Positions 54,482 through 63,222 of a stretch of 64,000 nt of DNA are shown one piece after another. The stretch comes from Caulobacter sp. 73W (lineage in GTDB: Bacteria > Pseudomonadota > Alphaproteobacteria > Caulobacterales > Caulobacteraceae): positions 434,001-498,000 of the forward strand of contig NZ_CP158375.1 in assembly GCF_041021955.1 (NCBI RefSeq). The letters are read 5' to 3'. The translations under genes were made by a program, and so were the position numbers. Each line of letters opens with the position of its first letter. Positions within the stretch are counted from its first letter, which is position 1. The notes under the pieces were generated by a model that searched no databases, was not told the DNA's origin, and worked only from the letters and a program-made list of their open reading frames with translations.

Positions 54482-55258
54482 TCACTTCACGAAGCAGGAC
54501 TTCCCGGCGCCCTTCAGGGCGTCGCAGAAGGCCTGGGCTTCCGACCGCGAGGCGAAGCCGGTGACCGAGGTGCGGAACAGGGTCTTGCCGTCGCGTTCGA
54601 TCTGCTCGACGCGCTTGCCCTTGCCGGCCGCGGCGCCCGGCGCGATGCGCGCGGCGTCGTTCCAGCCCTTGTCCGCCAGGGCGGCCGAGGAGAAGGCGCC
54701 GATCTGGACGGCGGCCGCGCCACCGGAAGCGGCGGGAGCAGCCGTCGTGGCGGCTGGCGGCGTCACGACCTTGGCCGGAGCGGGCGGGGGCGCCGCAGCG
54801 GGCGGCGCCTTGGTCGGCGCGGGCGGCGGAGCGGCGGGCGTCGTGGGCGCGGTCTGGGCCGGCGGCAGGCCGGCCGACTGCACCGGAGCGGTGGACGGCG
54901 CGGGGCGCGGTTGGGGCTCTTCCGGCGGCGGCGCGAAGTTCGGGGTCGCCCCCTCCTCCGCCTGACCTTCGGAGCGATAGATCTGCAGGCCGGCGGCCGG
55001 ATCGGCCGGCTGGGCGTCAAGCGGCGCGGGCCCCTTCATCTGGCCGGCGGGCTCGCCCACGGGCTGCGGCGCCTCGTTCGGGGCGCGCACGCCGCCGCGA
55101 TAGATCAGGGCGATGGCCACGATCAGGGTCAGCAGCACCACGCCGCTGATGATCAGGGTCAGCGGAAAGGGGCGCGACCCGCGCACCGGACGGCGCGCGT
55201 CGAAAGCCAGGGGCTCGTCGGTATGGGGCGTGTAGGCGCCGCGCTCGGGATCAGACAT
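54482..55258 (-). CDS. SPOR-domain membrane protein
   Basis: 258 residues: one membrane helix (about residues 34-54; LTLIISGVVLLTLIVAIALI), a long Pro/Ala-rich periplasmic linker, and a C-terminal SPOR domain (VQIGAFSSAALADKGWNDA, then RTSVTGFASRSEAQAFCDALK). SPOR domains bind denuded glycan strands at division sites, so a septal role in the periplasm is likely. The position before nagZ is conserved in related bacteria. The sequence does not tell which division step it serves. Confidence 0.9.
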   Translation of the reverse strand: MSDPERGAYTPHTDEPLAFDARRPVRGSRPFPLTLIISGVVLLTLIVAIALIYRGGVRAPNEAPQPVGEPAGQMKGPAPLDAQPADPAAGLQIYRSEGQAEEGATPNFAPPPEEPQPRPAPSTAPVQSAGLPPAQTAPTTPAAPPPAPTKAPPAAAPPPAPAKVVTPPAATTAAPAASGGAAAVQIGAFSSAALADKGWNDAARIAPGAAAGKGKRVEQIERDGKTLFRTSVTGFASRSEAQAFCDALKGAGKSCFVK

Positions 55259-55360
55259 CGAACCAGGAACTCCAGGAAACCAGCGCGGAGCGCAAGGCGA
55301 ATCACACGCGCGTCGCAGCAGTTTATCGAAGGCCCGGCGGCTCCTGAACCGGCGGTTTCG

Positions 55361-56539
55361 CTAGTTCCAGACGTCCAGATGGAACAGCCGGCGGTGCTCT
55401 TCGATGGCGAAACGGTCGGTCATGCCGGCGATGTAGTCGCACACCACCCTGGCCCGACCGGCCTCGTCGCCGTTCTGCGACCGGATGAACCACTCGGTCG
55501 GCAGGACGTCGGGCTCGGCCATGAACAAGCTGAACATCTCGGCCAGAATGCGGCGCGCCTGGCTGCGGGTCCGGTTCACTTTCCAGTGGCGGTACATCCG
55601 CGTGTAAAGGAACTCCCGCAGGCGGGCGAGGTCCTCGGCCATGTCGGCCGAGAACGACACCAGGGCGTGATCCATGGCCCGCACGTCATTGGCGCTGGCG
55701 ATGTGGCCGGCGGCGGCGCGCTGCAGGGTTTCGCCCATGACGTCGTCGATCATGGCCCCGATCATGCGGCGCACGGCCTCCATGCGGGTCAGGTCGGCGT
55801 TGAGGTCCGGACGCTCCGAGCGGACGGCCGCCAGGATCGGGCCGATCAGCGGCACGTCCATCAGCTCGTCCAGGGTGAACAGCCCGGCCTGCAGGCCGTC
55901 GTCCACGTCGTGGTTGTTATAGGCGATGTCGTCCGACAGAGCCGCCACCTGGGCCTCGGCCGAGGCCCAGCCGCCCAGCTCCAGGTCGTAGCCGGCGTTG
56001 AAGTCGACGACGGCCTTCCAGGACGGCTTGCCCAGCTTCGAGGTGACCGGGCCGTTGTGCTTGATGACCCCTTCCAGGGTCTCCCAGGTCAGGTTCAGGC
56101 CGTCGAAATCGGGATAGCGGCGCTCAAGGTCGGTGACGACGCGGAAGGTCTGGACGTTGTGGTCGAAGCCGCCCCACTGGGCCGCCTGCTTTTCCAATTC
56201 GTCCTCGCCGGCGTGACCGAACGGCGGGTGGCCCAGGTCATGGGCCAGGGCGATGGTTTCGGCCAGGTCGTGATCAAGTCCCAGTCCCGCCGCCAGGCTG
56301 CGGGCGATCTGCGCCACTTCCAGCGAATGGGTAAGGCGAGTGCGGAAGTGATCGCCCTCGTGGGCGACGAAGACCTGGGTCTTCTCCTTCAGTCGGCGAA
56401 AGGCCGTGGTGTGGATGATGCGGTCGCGATCACGCGCGAACGGGGTGCGCGTACGGCTGTCGGCCTCGGGGAACCGGCGGCCGCGCGATTTGGCGGCGTC
56501 TTCTGCGTAGGGAGCCCGGTACGGCGCGGAGGACGACAT
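55361..56539 (-). CDS. dgt: dGTP triphosphohydrolase-like protein
   Basis: 392 residues. An HD-domain phosphohydrolase that cleaves dNTPs to nucleoside and triphosphate. Metal ligands: His71 in [18 protein letters not shown], His100-Asp101 in [20 protein letters not shown], and the later Asp in [16 protein letters not shown]. The N-terminal [19 protein letters not shown] is the usual Dgt start. Divergent from erpA across 83 bases. Confidence 0.93.
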   Translation of the reverse strand: MSSSAPYRAPYAEDAAKSRGRRFPEADSRTRTPFARDRDRIIHTTAFRRLKEKTQVFVAHEGDHFRTRLTHSLEVAQIARSLAAGLGLDHDLAETIALAHDLGHPPFGHAGEDELEKQAAQWGGFDHNVQTFRVVTDLERRYPDFDGLNLTWETLEGVIKHNGPVTSKLGKPSWKAVVDFNAGYDLELGGWASAEAQVAALSDDIAYNNHDVDDGLQAGLFTLDELMDVPLIGPILAAVRSERPDLNADLTRMEAVRRMIGAMIDDVMGETLQRAAAGHIASANDVRAMDHALVSFSADMAEDLARLREFLYTRMYRHWKVNRTRSQARRILAEMFSLFMAEPDVLPTEWFIRSQNGDEAGRARVVCDYIAGMTDRFAIEEHRRLFHLDVWN

Positions 56540-56622
56540 GTTCTGCCTCGATGATTGCCTGTCGCCCCTTTCGAAAGGGCGACGACTTGCTCATATAGGG
56601 AAAGCGTTAGTTTTCCACAGCC

Positions 56623-56955
56623 ATGACAGACATTCCGGTCACCCTTTCCGAACCCGCCGCCCGCCGCATCCGCGCCATCTCCGAACAGGAAGGCGCGCCC
56701 GTGATGCTGCGCGTCGCCGTCGAAGGCGGCGGCTGTTCCGGCTTCCAGTACCAGTTCGATCTGGTGCGCGAGGCGGGTGAGGATGACCTGAAGATCGAGC
56801 GCGACGGCGCCGCCGCCCTGGTGGACGTGGTTTCGCTGGCCCTCTTGAAGGGCTCGGAAATCGATTTCGTCGATGAGTTGGCCGGGGCGGAGTTCCGCAT
56901 CCGCAACCCGAACGCCAAGTCCAGCTGCGGCTGCGGCGTCAGCTTCTCGATCTAG
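56623..56955 (+). CDS. erpA: iron-sulfur cluster insertion protein ErpA
   Basis: 110 residues, an A-type Fe-S carrier. The three cysteine ligands are Cys38 (GGGCSGFQYQF), Cys102 and Cys104 (SSCGCGVSF). It passes [4Fe-4S] clusters to target enzymes. The length and lack of isc genes nearby favour ErpA over IscA. Convergent with infA. Confidence 0.9.
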   Translation: MTDIPVTLSEPAARRIRAISEQEGAPVMLRVAVEGGGCSGFQYQFDLVREAGEDDLKIERDGAAALVDVVSLALLKGSEIDFVDELAGAEFRIRNPNAKSSCGCGVSFSI

Positions 56956-56962
56956 CGCAGGA

Positions 56963-56982
56963 GGGAGGCGCGGGTCGCCTCC
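56963..56982. terminator. hairpin between erpA and infA
   Basis: GGGAGGCG at 56963-56970 pairs with CGCCTCCT at 56975-56982 (last pair G-T) over a 5-base loop, between two convergent genes. No clear T tract. Confidence 0.45.
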
Positions 56983-57002
56983 TCCCCCGGAAAGACCGCT
57001 TC

Positions 57003-57275
57003 TTAGCGACGACGTGCCGGCGGACGGCCCGGGCCACCGCCCAGACGCGGACCTTCGGTCTTGTGACGGAAGGTGATCCGCCCCTTGTCGAGGTCGTAGG
57101 GGGTCATCTCGACCGTCACGCGATCGCCAACCAGCGAACGGATCTTGTTCCGCTTCATGCGGCCCGCCGTGTAGGCGAGGATAACGTGGTCGTTGTCGAG
57201 TTGAACACGGAAGCGGCCTTCCGGCAGCAACTCCGTGATGACGCCTTCAAACTCGATGAATTCTTCCTTGGCCAT
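57003..57275 (-). CDS. infA: translation initiation factor IF-1
   Basis: 90 residues. OB-fold protein that binds the ribosomal A site during initiation. Signature: [20 protein letters not shown], then [35 protein letters not shown] in pieces and RITFRHK. It is longer than the usual 72 residues because of a basic Gly/Pro/Arg tail ([14 protein letters not shown]), a feature of some alphaproteobacteria. Confidence 0.95.
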   Translation of the reverse strand: MAKEEFIEFEGVITELLPEGRFRVQLDNDHVILAYTAGRMKRNKIRSLVGDRVTVEMTPYDLDKGRITFRHKTEGPRLGGGPGRPPARRR

Positions 57276-57307
57276 GTGGCTCCGGGGGTTTGGTTAGTAA
57301 TGACGAA

Positions 57308-57338
57308 AGCGCGCCGAAGCTCAACGCTTCGGCGCGCT
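57308..57338 (-). terminator. strong hairpin terminator after csp gene
   Basis: A perfect 13-base stem (AGCGCGCCGAAGC at 57308-57320, GCTTCGGCGCGCT at 57326-57338) with a 5-base loop lies between csp and infA. On the minus strand TTTCGTCATT follows. Confidence 0.7.
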
Positions 57339-57388
57339 CGGCTGTTTCGAGCGCGGGCGCGCTTACCACGCCCACTCCTGAAGGCCTA

Positions 57389-57598
57389 TTAAGAAGCCTG
57401 CAGGTTCACAGCGGCTTCCTTGCCGCTGCGACGATCGCGTTCCAGCTCGTAAGTGACCTTTTGGCCGTCATTCAGCGACCGCAGGCCAGCGCGCTCCACC
57501 GCGCTGATGTGAACGAACACGTCCTTACCGCCGTCATCCGGTTGGATGAAGCCGTAACCTTTGGTCGTGTTGAACCACTTAACAGTGCCGGTAGCCAT
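57389..57598 (-). CDS. cspA: cold-shock-domain protein
   Basis: 69 residues from the ATG at 57596-57598. A single cold-shock OB fold with both RNA-binding motifs, [11 protein letters not shown] (RNP1) and VFVHISAV (RNP2), after [12 protein letters not shown]. It binds single-stranded nucleic acid and acts as RNA chaperone. The upstream 200 bases hold no other gene and may form the regulatory leader usual for csp mRNAs. Which of the several csp paralogues this is cannot be told. Confidence 0.93.
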   Translation of the reverse strand: MATGTVKWFNTTKGYGFIQPDDGGKDVFVHISAVERAGLRSLNDGQKVTYELERDRRSGKEAAVNLQAS

Positions 57599-57810
57599 CT
57601 CAGCTCTCCGTTTAGATAAATTGGCGCGGTGAGGAGAAGCCCCACCAACGGTCGAAGTCTGAATGGTCGGCTTCTGGGCGATCCGCGCGCGGTAACGAGA
57701 GCGGAAGATAGAAACGGCGCGACAGATATCGATCGCGCGAAAAGTATGTGTGCCGGGCAAAATTGTCTAGAGGGCCGGGTTGTGCGGCAAATACGCCAAG
57801 ACAACCGTCT

Positions 57811-58152
57811 TCAGGACAACGAAAACGCCGCGAGATCAGTCCGCCAGGCGGCAACGCGGTCCTTCAAGGCGTTGGCCAATTCATAGGGCGACAGGCCTTC
57901 CTGATCGATCACTTCCAGCACCTCATAGCGGAAGGCCGCCTCCCCCTCCGCCTTCCAGCAGGCTTGGAGGTTCCGGTCGGTATGCGAGCCGAGGCGAAGG
58001 CTGAACCACAGGCTGTTCTGCTGGGCGTCGAGGTTGCGCGAAACCCCGACCCAGACCTTTTCCCCCGCCTCACAACGCAGGGCGAACACCCCGATCCGCT
58101 TGGGCATCTCCTTGTAGGCCTGGACCAGGGCTTTGCGACGCTCGTTGTTCAT
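57811..58152 (-). CDS. GIY-YIG nuclease-family-like protein
   Basis: 113 residues from the ATG at 58150-58152, whose first bases overlap the stop of the DUF2239 gene (ATGA). MPKRIGVFALRCEAGEKVWVGVSRNLDAQQNSLWFSLRLG, in pieces, resembles the VYxIxxxxxxKxYVGxSxxL core of GIY-YIG-like domains, but the GIY and YIG tripeptides are altered, so nuclease activity is doubtful. YEVLEVIDQEGLSPYELANALKDRV is the C-terminal block. Pairing with DUF2239 suggests a shared role, not yet defined. Confidence 0.7.
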   Translation of the reverse strand: MNNERRKALVQAYKEMPKRIGVFALRCEAGEKVWVGVSRNLDAQQNSLWFSLRLGSHTDRNLQACWKAEGEAAFRYEVLEVIDQEGLSPYELANALKDRVAAWRTDLAAFSLS

Positions 58153-58715
58153 GCCTCGCCGCCCCTCGCCAGGGTCAGGACGTGATCGCGAAGGTCGACG
58201 GGCCAGGAGCCCAGCTCCGCCTCCAGCTTGCCCAGGTCGCCGGCGAACAGCGCCCGGCTGCCCTCCTCGAACCCCGGCAGGTCGCCGCCGAGCGCGGACA
58301 TGATGCGATAGGCCGCCTCGTGCGCACGGCGATCCTGACCGTCGCCCGCGGCCCGCGCCGCTTCGACCAGTCGCCGCAATGCGACCGAGGCGCCGCCCGG
58401 CTGCTCGGCCAGCCATTCCCAGTGACGGGGCAGCAGCGTGACCTCACGCGCCACCACGCCCAGCTTCGGACGCCCCCTGCCCCGGTGCGGCTCGGGTTCG
58501 GCATAGCGTTGCCGGACGTCCTCCTCATCACCGCGCAGCTCGATGTCGACCAGACGCCCCGAACGATCGAAGGTCAGCACGGTCTGGTTCGGATCGACCT
58601 TCAGCGCCCGCCAGACCGCGACGGCGACATCGGCCAAGGGGCCAGTCGCCACCCGACGCTGGCCGGCGAAGGCGGTGCAGATCTTTGGCTTGTCAGGAGA
58701 AGTCGCGTTGCTCAT
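58149..58715 (-). CDS. DUF2239-family protein
   Basis: 188 residues. The block GRGRPKLGVVAREVTLLPRHWEWLAEQPGGAS, in pieces, is the part I associate with DUF2239, found in many proteobacteria and actinobacteria without known function. The N-terminal part (CTAFAGQRRVATGPLADVAVAVWRAL) precedes it. No signal peptide or membrane segment. Translationally coupled to the GIY-YIG-like gene, and 52 bases from the end of the octapeptide-repeat gene. Confidence 0.8.
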   Translation of the reverse strand: MSNATSPDKPKICTAFAGQRRVATGPLADVAVAVWRALKVDPNQTVLTFDRSGRLVDIELRGDEEDVRQRYAEPEPHRGRGRPKLGVVAREVTLLPRHWEWLAEQPGGASVALRRLVEAARAAGDGQDRRAHEAAYRIMSALGGDLPGFEEGSRALFAGDLGKLEAELGSWPVDLRDHVLTLARGGEA

Positions 58716-58767
58716 GCGCGACTTTTACCCGGGCGAAATATCCGCTGTCAATATCTCCCGGGTAATA

Positions 58768-61700
58768 TCACCCGAAGAACGGATTGATCCCGATCGCCTC
58801 CAGCTGCGCCGGGCTCATGCACTCGTTCAGCTGATAGGCGGTGAACTTGTTGACCTGGGCGTTGGTCATGGAGCCCAGCTGATGCGTGCTCATCTGCTGG
58901 AGCTGCTCCTTGGTCAGCCCCGGAATCTGGGCCGGCATCAGGTAGCCGATCTGGGTCGTGCTGAACTGCCCCATCACGGTCGGCGAGAGCTGGCCGATCT
59001 GGGTCGGGGTCAGCGCCTTCATCTGGGACGGCGAGAAGCCGCCGATGTCGGCGATGTCGAAGGCTCCCAGCTGAACGCCGGACAGCCCCGCCATCTGGTC
59101 GCTGCTCAACTTGCCGATCTGCGAGGTGCTGAACGCGCCGATCGCCGTATTGGAGAAGGCGGCGATCTGCGTCGCCGAGAAGGCGCCGATCTGGGTGATG
59201 CTGAGCTCGCCCACATCCTCAGGGGTGAAGCCGCGGATCTGGGCCGCCGAGAGGCTGGAGATCTGGCCGCCGGACAGGGCCGCCACCTGGGTCGCCGTCA
59301 GGGCCGAAATCTCTTCCGCCGAGAAGGACGCCAATTGCGAGCCGCTCAGACCGGAAATCTGGGTGCTCGTGAACTCCGCCATGTCGGCGACGGTCAGTGC
59401 TTCCAGCTGCGAGGCCGACAACCCCTGGATCTGGGCTTGAGACAGGGCGCCGAAGCGGGTGGCGTCCATGCCCACGACGTTCGCGGCGGACAGCGCCCCG
59501 ATCTGGGCGGCAGAGAACATCCCCACCTGGCCGCTCGTCAGGGCGTTGAAGTGCGTGGCGCTGAGGCTGCCGATATGCGTCGTCGTCAGGCCAGCGATCT
59601 GGGAGTTGTCCAGCGACGCCACTTGGGTCGACGTCATGGCCGCGAAGGCGTTGGCGGAGATCCCGCTGATCTGCGACGGGGTCAGGGCGTCGAGCTCAGT
59701 GATCGACAACCCGGCGATCAGCGTATCCGACAGCCCGCCGAACTGCGTCCCGGTCAACTGGCCGAGGCGGTTGCGGATGTGCCCGCTTTCCAGCGCCTGC
59801 ACCTGGCTGGTGGAAAGGCCGCGGATCTGGGTGGACGACAGAGCGGCGAACTCGGTGCTCGTCATCTCCCGCAGGTTGGTCGCATCGACCGACCCCAGCT
59901 GCGTGGGGCTGAGCGCCGACAGCTGGGTGATGGTGAACTCCTCGAAATCGGCCAGGGACAGGCTGGCGATCTGGGTCGTGCTCAGCCCGCCGATCTGCGC
60001 GGTCGACAGCACGGCCACCTGCGTCGCCGTCAGGGCCGACAGAGCCGTGGCGTTGAGGGCCCCGATCTGGCTGTTCAGCAGCGCGGCGATCTGGGTCCCC
60101 GGCATTCCGCTGACCTGGGTCGCGGTCATCGCGCCGACCTGGGTGGTCGTCAGGCCCGTGAGCTGCGTCTTGGTCAGGCGGGTGATCTGAGTGACGTCCA
60201 GACTGGCGATCGCGGTCGTGGAGAAGCCGCCGACCTGGCTGGCCGACAGCGACGCGACCTGGGCGGCGTTGAACTCCAGCACGTCCTCGGGGCTGAGGCC
60301 GCCGATCTGGGTGGTCGTCAGCCCCTTCATCTGGGTGGTGGTCAGGGTGGCGATCTGCGTCGCGTCCAGCTCCGCGATTGCGGCGGACGACAGAGCGCTG
60401 AGCTGGGTGGCCGTGAGCGAGGCGATCTGGGTCGTGGTCAACGCCCCAATGGCGGTCTCGCCCATCGCCGCCAACTGAGTGGTCGTGAGGCCCTTTACCT
60501 GAGTAACCGAAAGCGCCGCGACCGCGGTGGGCGAAAGGCCGGAGATATTGGTCGCCGAGAACGCGGCCATCTGAGTGGGCGTGAAGGCGGCGAGCTGCGT
60601 GGCGGTGAACTCGCCGAAATCCTCGACGCTCAGACTCTTGAGCTGCGTCGCCGTCAGGCCGCCGACCTGCGAGGTCGTCAGCATCGCCACCTGAGTGGCG
60701 TTCAGACTGGCGAAGGCGGTGGTCGATAGCGCCGCGACCTGAGAGGGCGTCAAGGCGGCGAGTTGCTCGTCGGACAACTGCCGGAAGGCGTCGGCGTTCA
60801 AGGCCGCGAGCTGGGTCGGCGTCAGAGCGTTGAACTGCGTCACGCTCAACGCGTCGATATCGGTCTTGTCGAAAAGGGCCAGTTGCGTGGCCGTCAGGGC
60901 ACGGACCTGTGTCGTGCCCAGCGCCGCCAGTTGGGAAGCGTCGAAGTCCGAGACCCCCGTGACGGAAAGAGCCGAGATCTGCGCTGCCGACATCGCGGCG
61001 ATCTGGGTGGTCGTGAAGGAGGTGACGTCGTCCCGATCGAAACCCTTCATCTGGGTCGCCGTCAGGCCGCGAATCTGGGTGACGGTGAGGCCCGACAGCT
61101 CCTCGGGCGTCAATGATCCGATGTTGGTGGCCGACAGGGCCGCCAACTGCGCGCTGGTGAAGGCCGCGATCTGCTCGGAGTCGAACTCCGCGAAATCGTC
61201 CTCGCTCAAGCTGCGGAGCTGGGCGACGGAAATGGCTCGGACCTGGGTGGCGGACAGCGAGGCGACCTGCGCCGCGGTCAGCTCGGCCAGGGCGGATGTG
61301 GACAGGCCCGCGATCTGGCTTGGAGTCAGGTCGGCGATCTGATCGCTGTCGAACAAGGGCGTCAGAACCCCGACCTGAGCGCCGCTGAGCGCCGCCATCT
61401 GGGTGCTGGTGAACTCCCCGATGTCCGCCGCGTCCAACCCGCGGAGCTGGGTGGTGGTGAGCGCCTTGAGCTGGCTCGCCGACAGCACCTCCACCTGGGC
61501 CTGGTTGAGCGCCGAAATCGCGGTGGGCGAAAGCTGGGCGATCTGCGACGGCGCCAGAGCCGCGATCTGGGTCGGCGTAAGGGCGGCGATGCCGCTGACG
61601 TCAATGTCCTTCAGCTGGTTGGCGCTCAACGCCTTTAGTTGGGTGGTGGTCAGAGGGGCGGTGCTGCTGAGGACCGCCAGCCCCTCCGGGGTCAGGGCGT

Positions 61701-62979
61701 TGATCTGAAGCCCCGTCATCACGTTGATCTGTTCGGCGGTGAACTCGCCCAGATCCTCGATCGTCAGCCCCTTCATCTGCGACGCACTGAGCGCGCGAAT
61801 CTGGGTCGTGGTCAGGGATGCGATGTCTTCCTCAGATAAGTCCGACAGGGCCGTGACCGAAATCTGCATGATCTGCGCCGTGGTCAGGGCCCGCAGCTGC
61901 GTGATGTTGAATTTCTCGAAGTCGGCCACATCCATCGACTTGATGTGAGGGATGCCGAGCCGGCCGATCTGGGTCACCGTCAGGCCGGCGATCTGATCCT
62001 CGGTCAGGCTACGGAACTGAGTGGTGGTGAGCGCCCCGAATTGAGAAGGATTGAGGCTGGAGATCTGGTCAGCCGAAAAACTCTTGAAGGCCTCCTCGGA
62101 CAGTCCAGAAATCTGAGCCATCGAAAGGGCTCCGATCTGGGTCGAACTGAAGCGCGCGAGCATCGTCGGCTCGATCACGCCCATCTGAGCGACCGTCAGC
62201 CCCTTCATCTGGGTCACGTTCAGCGCCGCCAGCTGACCTTCGCTGAAGGAGCTGAAGAGTTCCGGCGTCAGGCTTCTGATCTGCGCGGCGGACAGCTGCT
62301 GAATCTGCGTGGCTGTGAATTCGGCGATGTCGTCGACCCCCAGCGCATTGAGTTGCGTGGCGGTGAGGGTCTTGAGCTGGGTTTCGTTCAGGCCGGCGAT
62401 CTGCTCGGCGCTCATGGCCGAAAGACCCGCGCCAGTCAGCCCGCGAAGCTGAGTGGCCCCGAGCTGGCTCACCTGTTCAGCGGAAAACTCGCTGATGTCG
62501 TCCTCCGACAGCCCCTTCATCTGTGAGGCGGCGATGGATCGAAGCTGCGTCGCGGACAGCGCGGCGATCTGTTCGCGTGTGAGAGCGGAAAAGCCCGTTT
62601 CCGTGAAGGCGCTGATCTGCGCGCCCTTGAGCCCCGCGATCGCGCCTACGTCGACGGACGCGATCTGATTTTCCGTCAGCGCCCGGATCTGGCTCTGGTT
62701 TAAAACCGCGAGCTGCCCCGGACTGAAGGTGATGCCCGTGGCAAGACGCGGAATCTGGATGCGCGTCAGCGCCTTCACCTGCTGAGGCGACAGAGTGGCG
62801 AACTGCTCCGCGCTGACGGCTTCGATCGCGCTGCTGTTGATCGCCGCGATCTGGGACGGCGTCAGCAGCTTGAACTCCGACGGCGGCAGCTCCTGGAAGA
62901 ATCCGGGCCCCAACGCGGCGATCTGGCCCGGCGTCAGCCTGTTGATCGGCGGAGTGTTCGAAACCGACGAAATGGTCAT
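58768..62979 (-). CDS. giant octapeptide-repeat protein of unknown function
   Basis: 1403 residues. After a 14-residue head the chain is 168 octads of the form [LF][ST]xxQ[ILV]x[AG] (for example LTTTQIAA, FSATQIAA), interrupted by only four short segments of 6, 6, 12 and 4 residues at 79-84, 437-442, 539-550 and 1071-1074. A 17-residue tail (CMSPAQLEAIGINPFFG) ends it; 14+1344+28+17 gives exactly 1403. I see no tryptophan and a single cysteine (Cys1387). No signal peptide, membrane segment, RTX motif or anchor is visible. The ATG has no strong ribosome site (AGG at about -16). No secretion gene is nearby. I do not recognise a family and assign no function. Confidence 0.85.
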   Translation of the reverse strand: MTISSVSNTPPINRLTPGQIAALGPGFFQELPPSEFKLLTPSQIAAINSSAIEAVSAEQFATLSPQQVKALTRIQIPRLATGITFSPGQLAVLNQSQIRALTENQIASVDVGAIAGLKGAQISAFTETGFSALTREQIAALSATQLRSIAASQMKGLSEDDISEFSAEQVSQLGATQLRGLTGAGLSAMSAEQIAGLNETQLKTLTATQLNALGVDDIAEFTATQIQQLSAAQIRSLTPELFSSFSEGQLAALNVTQMKGLTVAQMGVIEPTMLARFSSTQIGALSMAQISGLSEEAFKSFSADQISSLNPSQFGALTTTQFRSLTEDQIAGLTVTQIGRLGIPHIKSMDVADFEKFNITQLRALTTAQIMQISVTALSDLSEEDIASLTTTQIRALSASQMKGLTIEDLGEFTAEQINVMTGLQINALTPEGLAVLSSTAPLTTTQLKALSANQLKDIDVSGIAALTPTQIAALAPSQIAQLSPTAISALNQAQVEVLSASQLKALTTTQLRGLDAADIGEFTSTQMAALSGAQVGVLTPLFDSDQIADLTPSQIAGLSTSALAELTAAQVASLSATQVRAISVAQLRSLSEDDFAEFDSEQIAAFTSAQLAALSATNIGSLTPEELSGLTVTQIRGLTATQMKGFDRDDVTSFTTTQIAAMSAAQISALSVTGVSDFDASQLAALGTTQVRALTATQLALFDKTDIDALSVTQFNALTPTQLAALNADAFRQLSDEQLAALTPSQVAALSTTAFASLNATQVAMLTTSQVGGLTATQLKSLSVEDFGEFTATQLAAFTPTQMAAFSATNISGLSPTAVAALSVTQVKGLTTTQLAAMGETAIGALTTTQIASLTATQLSALSSAAIAELDATQIATLTTTQMKGLTTTQIGGLSPEDVLEFNAAQVASLSASQVGGFSTTAIASLDVTQITRLTKTQLTGLTTTQVGAMTATQVSGMPGTQIAALLNSQIGALNATALSALTATQVAVLSTAQIGGLSTTQIASLSLADFEEFTITQLSALSPTQLGSVDATNLREMTSTEFAALSSTQIRGLSTSQVQALESGHIRNRLGQLTGTQFGGLSDTLIAGLSITELDALTPSQISGISANAFAAMTSTQVASLDNSQIAGLTTTHIGSLSATHFNALTSGQVGMFSAAQIGALSAANVVGMDATRFGALSQAQIQGLSASQLEALTVADMAEFTSTQISGLSGSQLASFSAEEISALTATQVAALSGGQISSLSAAQIRGFTPEDVGELSITQIGAFSATQIAAFSNTAIGAFSTSQIGKLSSDQMAGLSGVQLGAFDIADIGGFSPSQMKALTPTQIGQLSPTVMGQFSTTQIGYLMPAQIPGLTKEQLQQMSTHQLGSMTNAQVNKFTAYQLNECMSPAQLEAIGINPFFG
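58822..62937 (-). repeat. 24-base coding repeat array (168 units)
   Basis: DNA encoding the octads of the giant protein, units of 24 bases, with four phase breaks. Units are similar in protein but vary in codons, so the array is old or under amino-acid selection instead of being a fresh expansion. Seven units (168 bases) form a higher-order period. Confidence 0.8.
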
Positions 62980-63132
62980 GAGGCGAAGGGACCTGATCCA
63001 CAGCCTGGCGCGATCGAGAGTCCGGGAGCTTTCGCTCCTGGCCCCTAGCAGCCCCCGCCGCCCTCCACGTGGCGACGGCGACTGAGCGCCCGATCATCAT
63101 CGACAGCCGAACAAGCCCCTGACCCTGCCCGA

Positions 63133-63158
63133 CGCGAACCGGCGATACCGGTTGCGCG
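63133..63158 (-). terminator. hairpin between YdcZ-type gene and repeat gene
   Basis: CGCGAACCGG at 63133-63142 and CCGGTTGCGCG at 63148-63158 pair over a CGATA loop with one bulged base. It lies between the two minus-strand genes; no T tract. Confidence 0.35.
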
Positions 63159-63222
63159 CGTCGAACCTAGCTGATTCCCGCAGTAGTCGTGACTATTAGG
63201 CTTAATCGGTCAGAGAGTGCTG

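Noticed and set aside
58543-60729. Plus-strand open frame of 728 codons through the octad array
   Set aside because: It is the reverse of the octad repeats (recurring RQ, DLG and GR patterns) and has no start signal; the minus strand has the regular octads and proper ends.
58822-62937. CRISPR-like or tandem-repeat DNA
   Set aside because: The 24-base periodicity comes from coding octads without constant repeats or unique spacers, and there are no cas genes.
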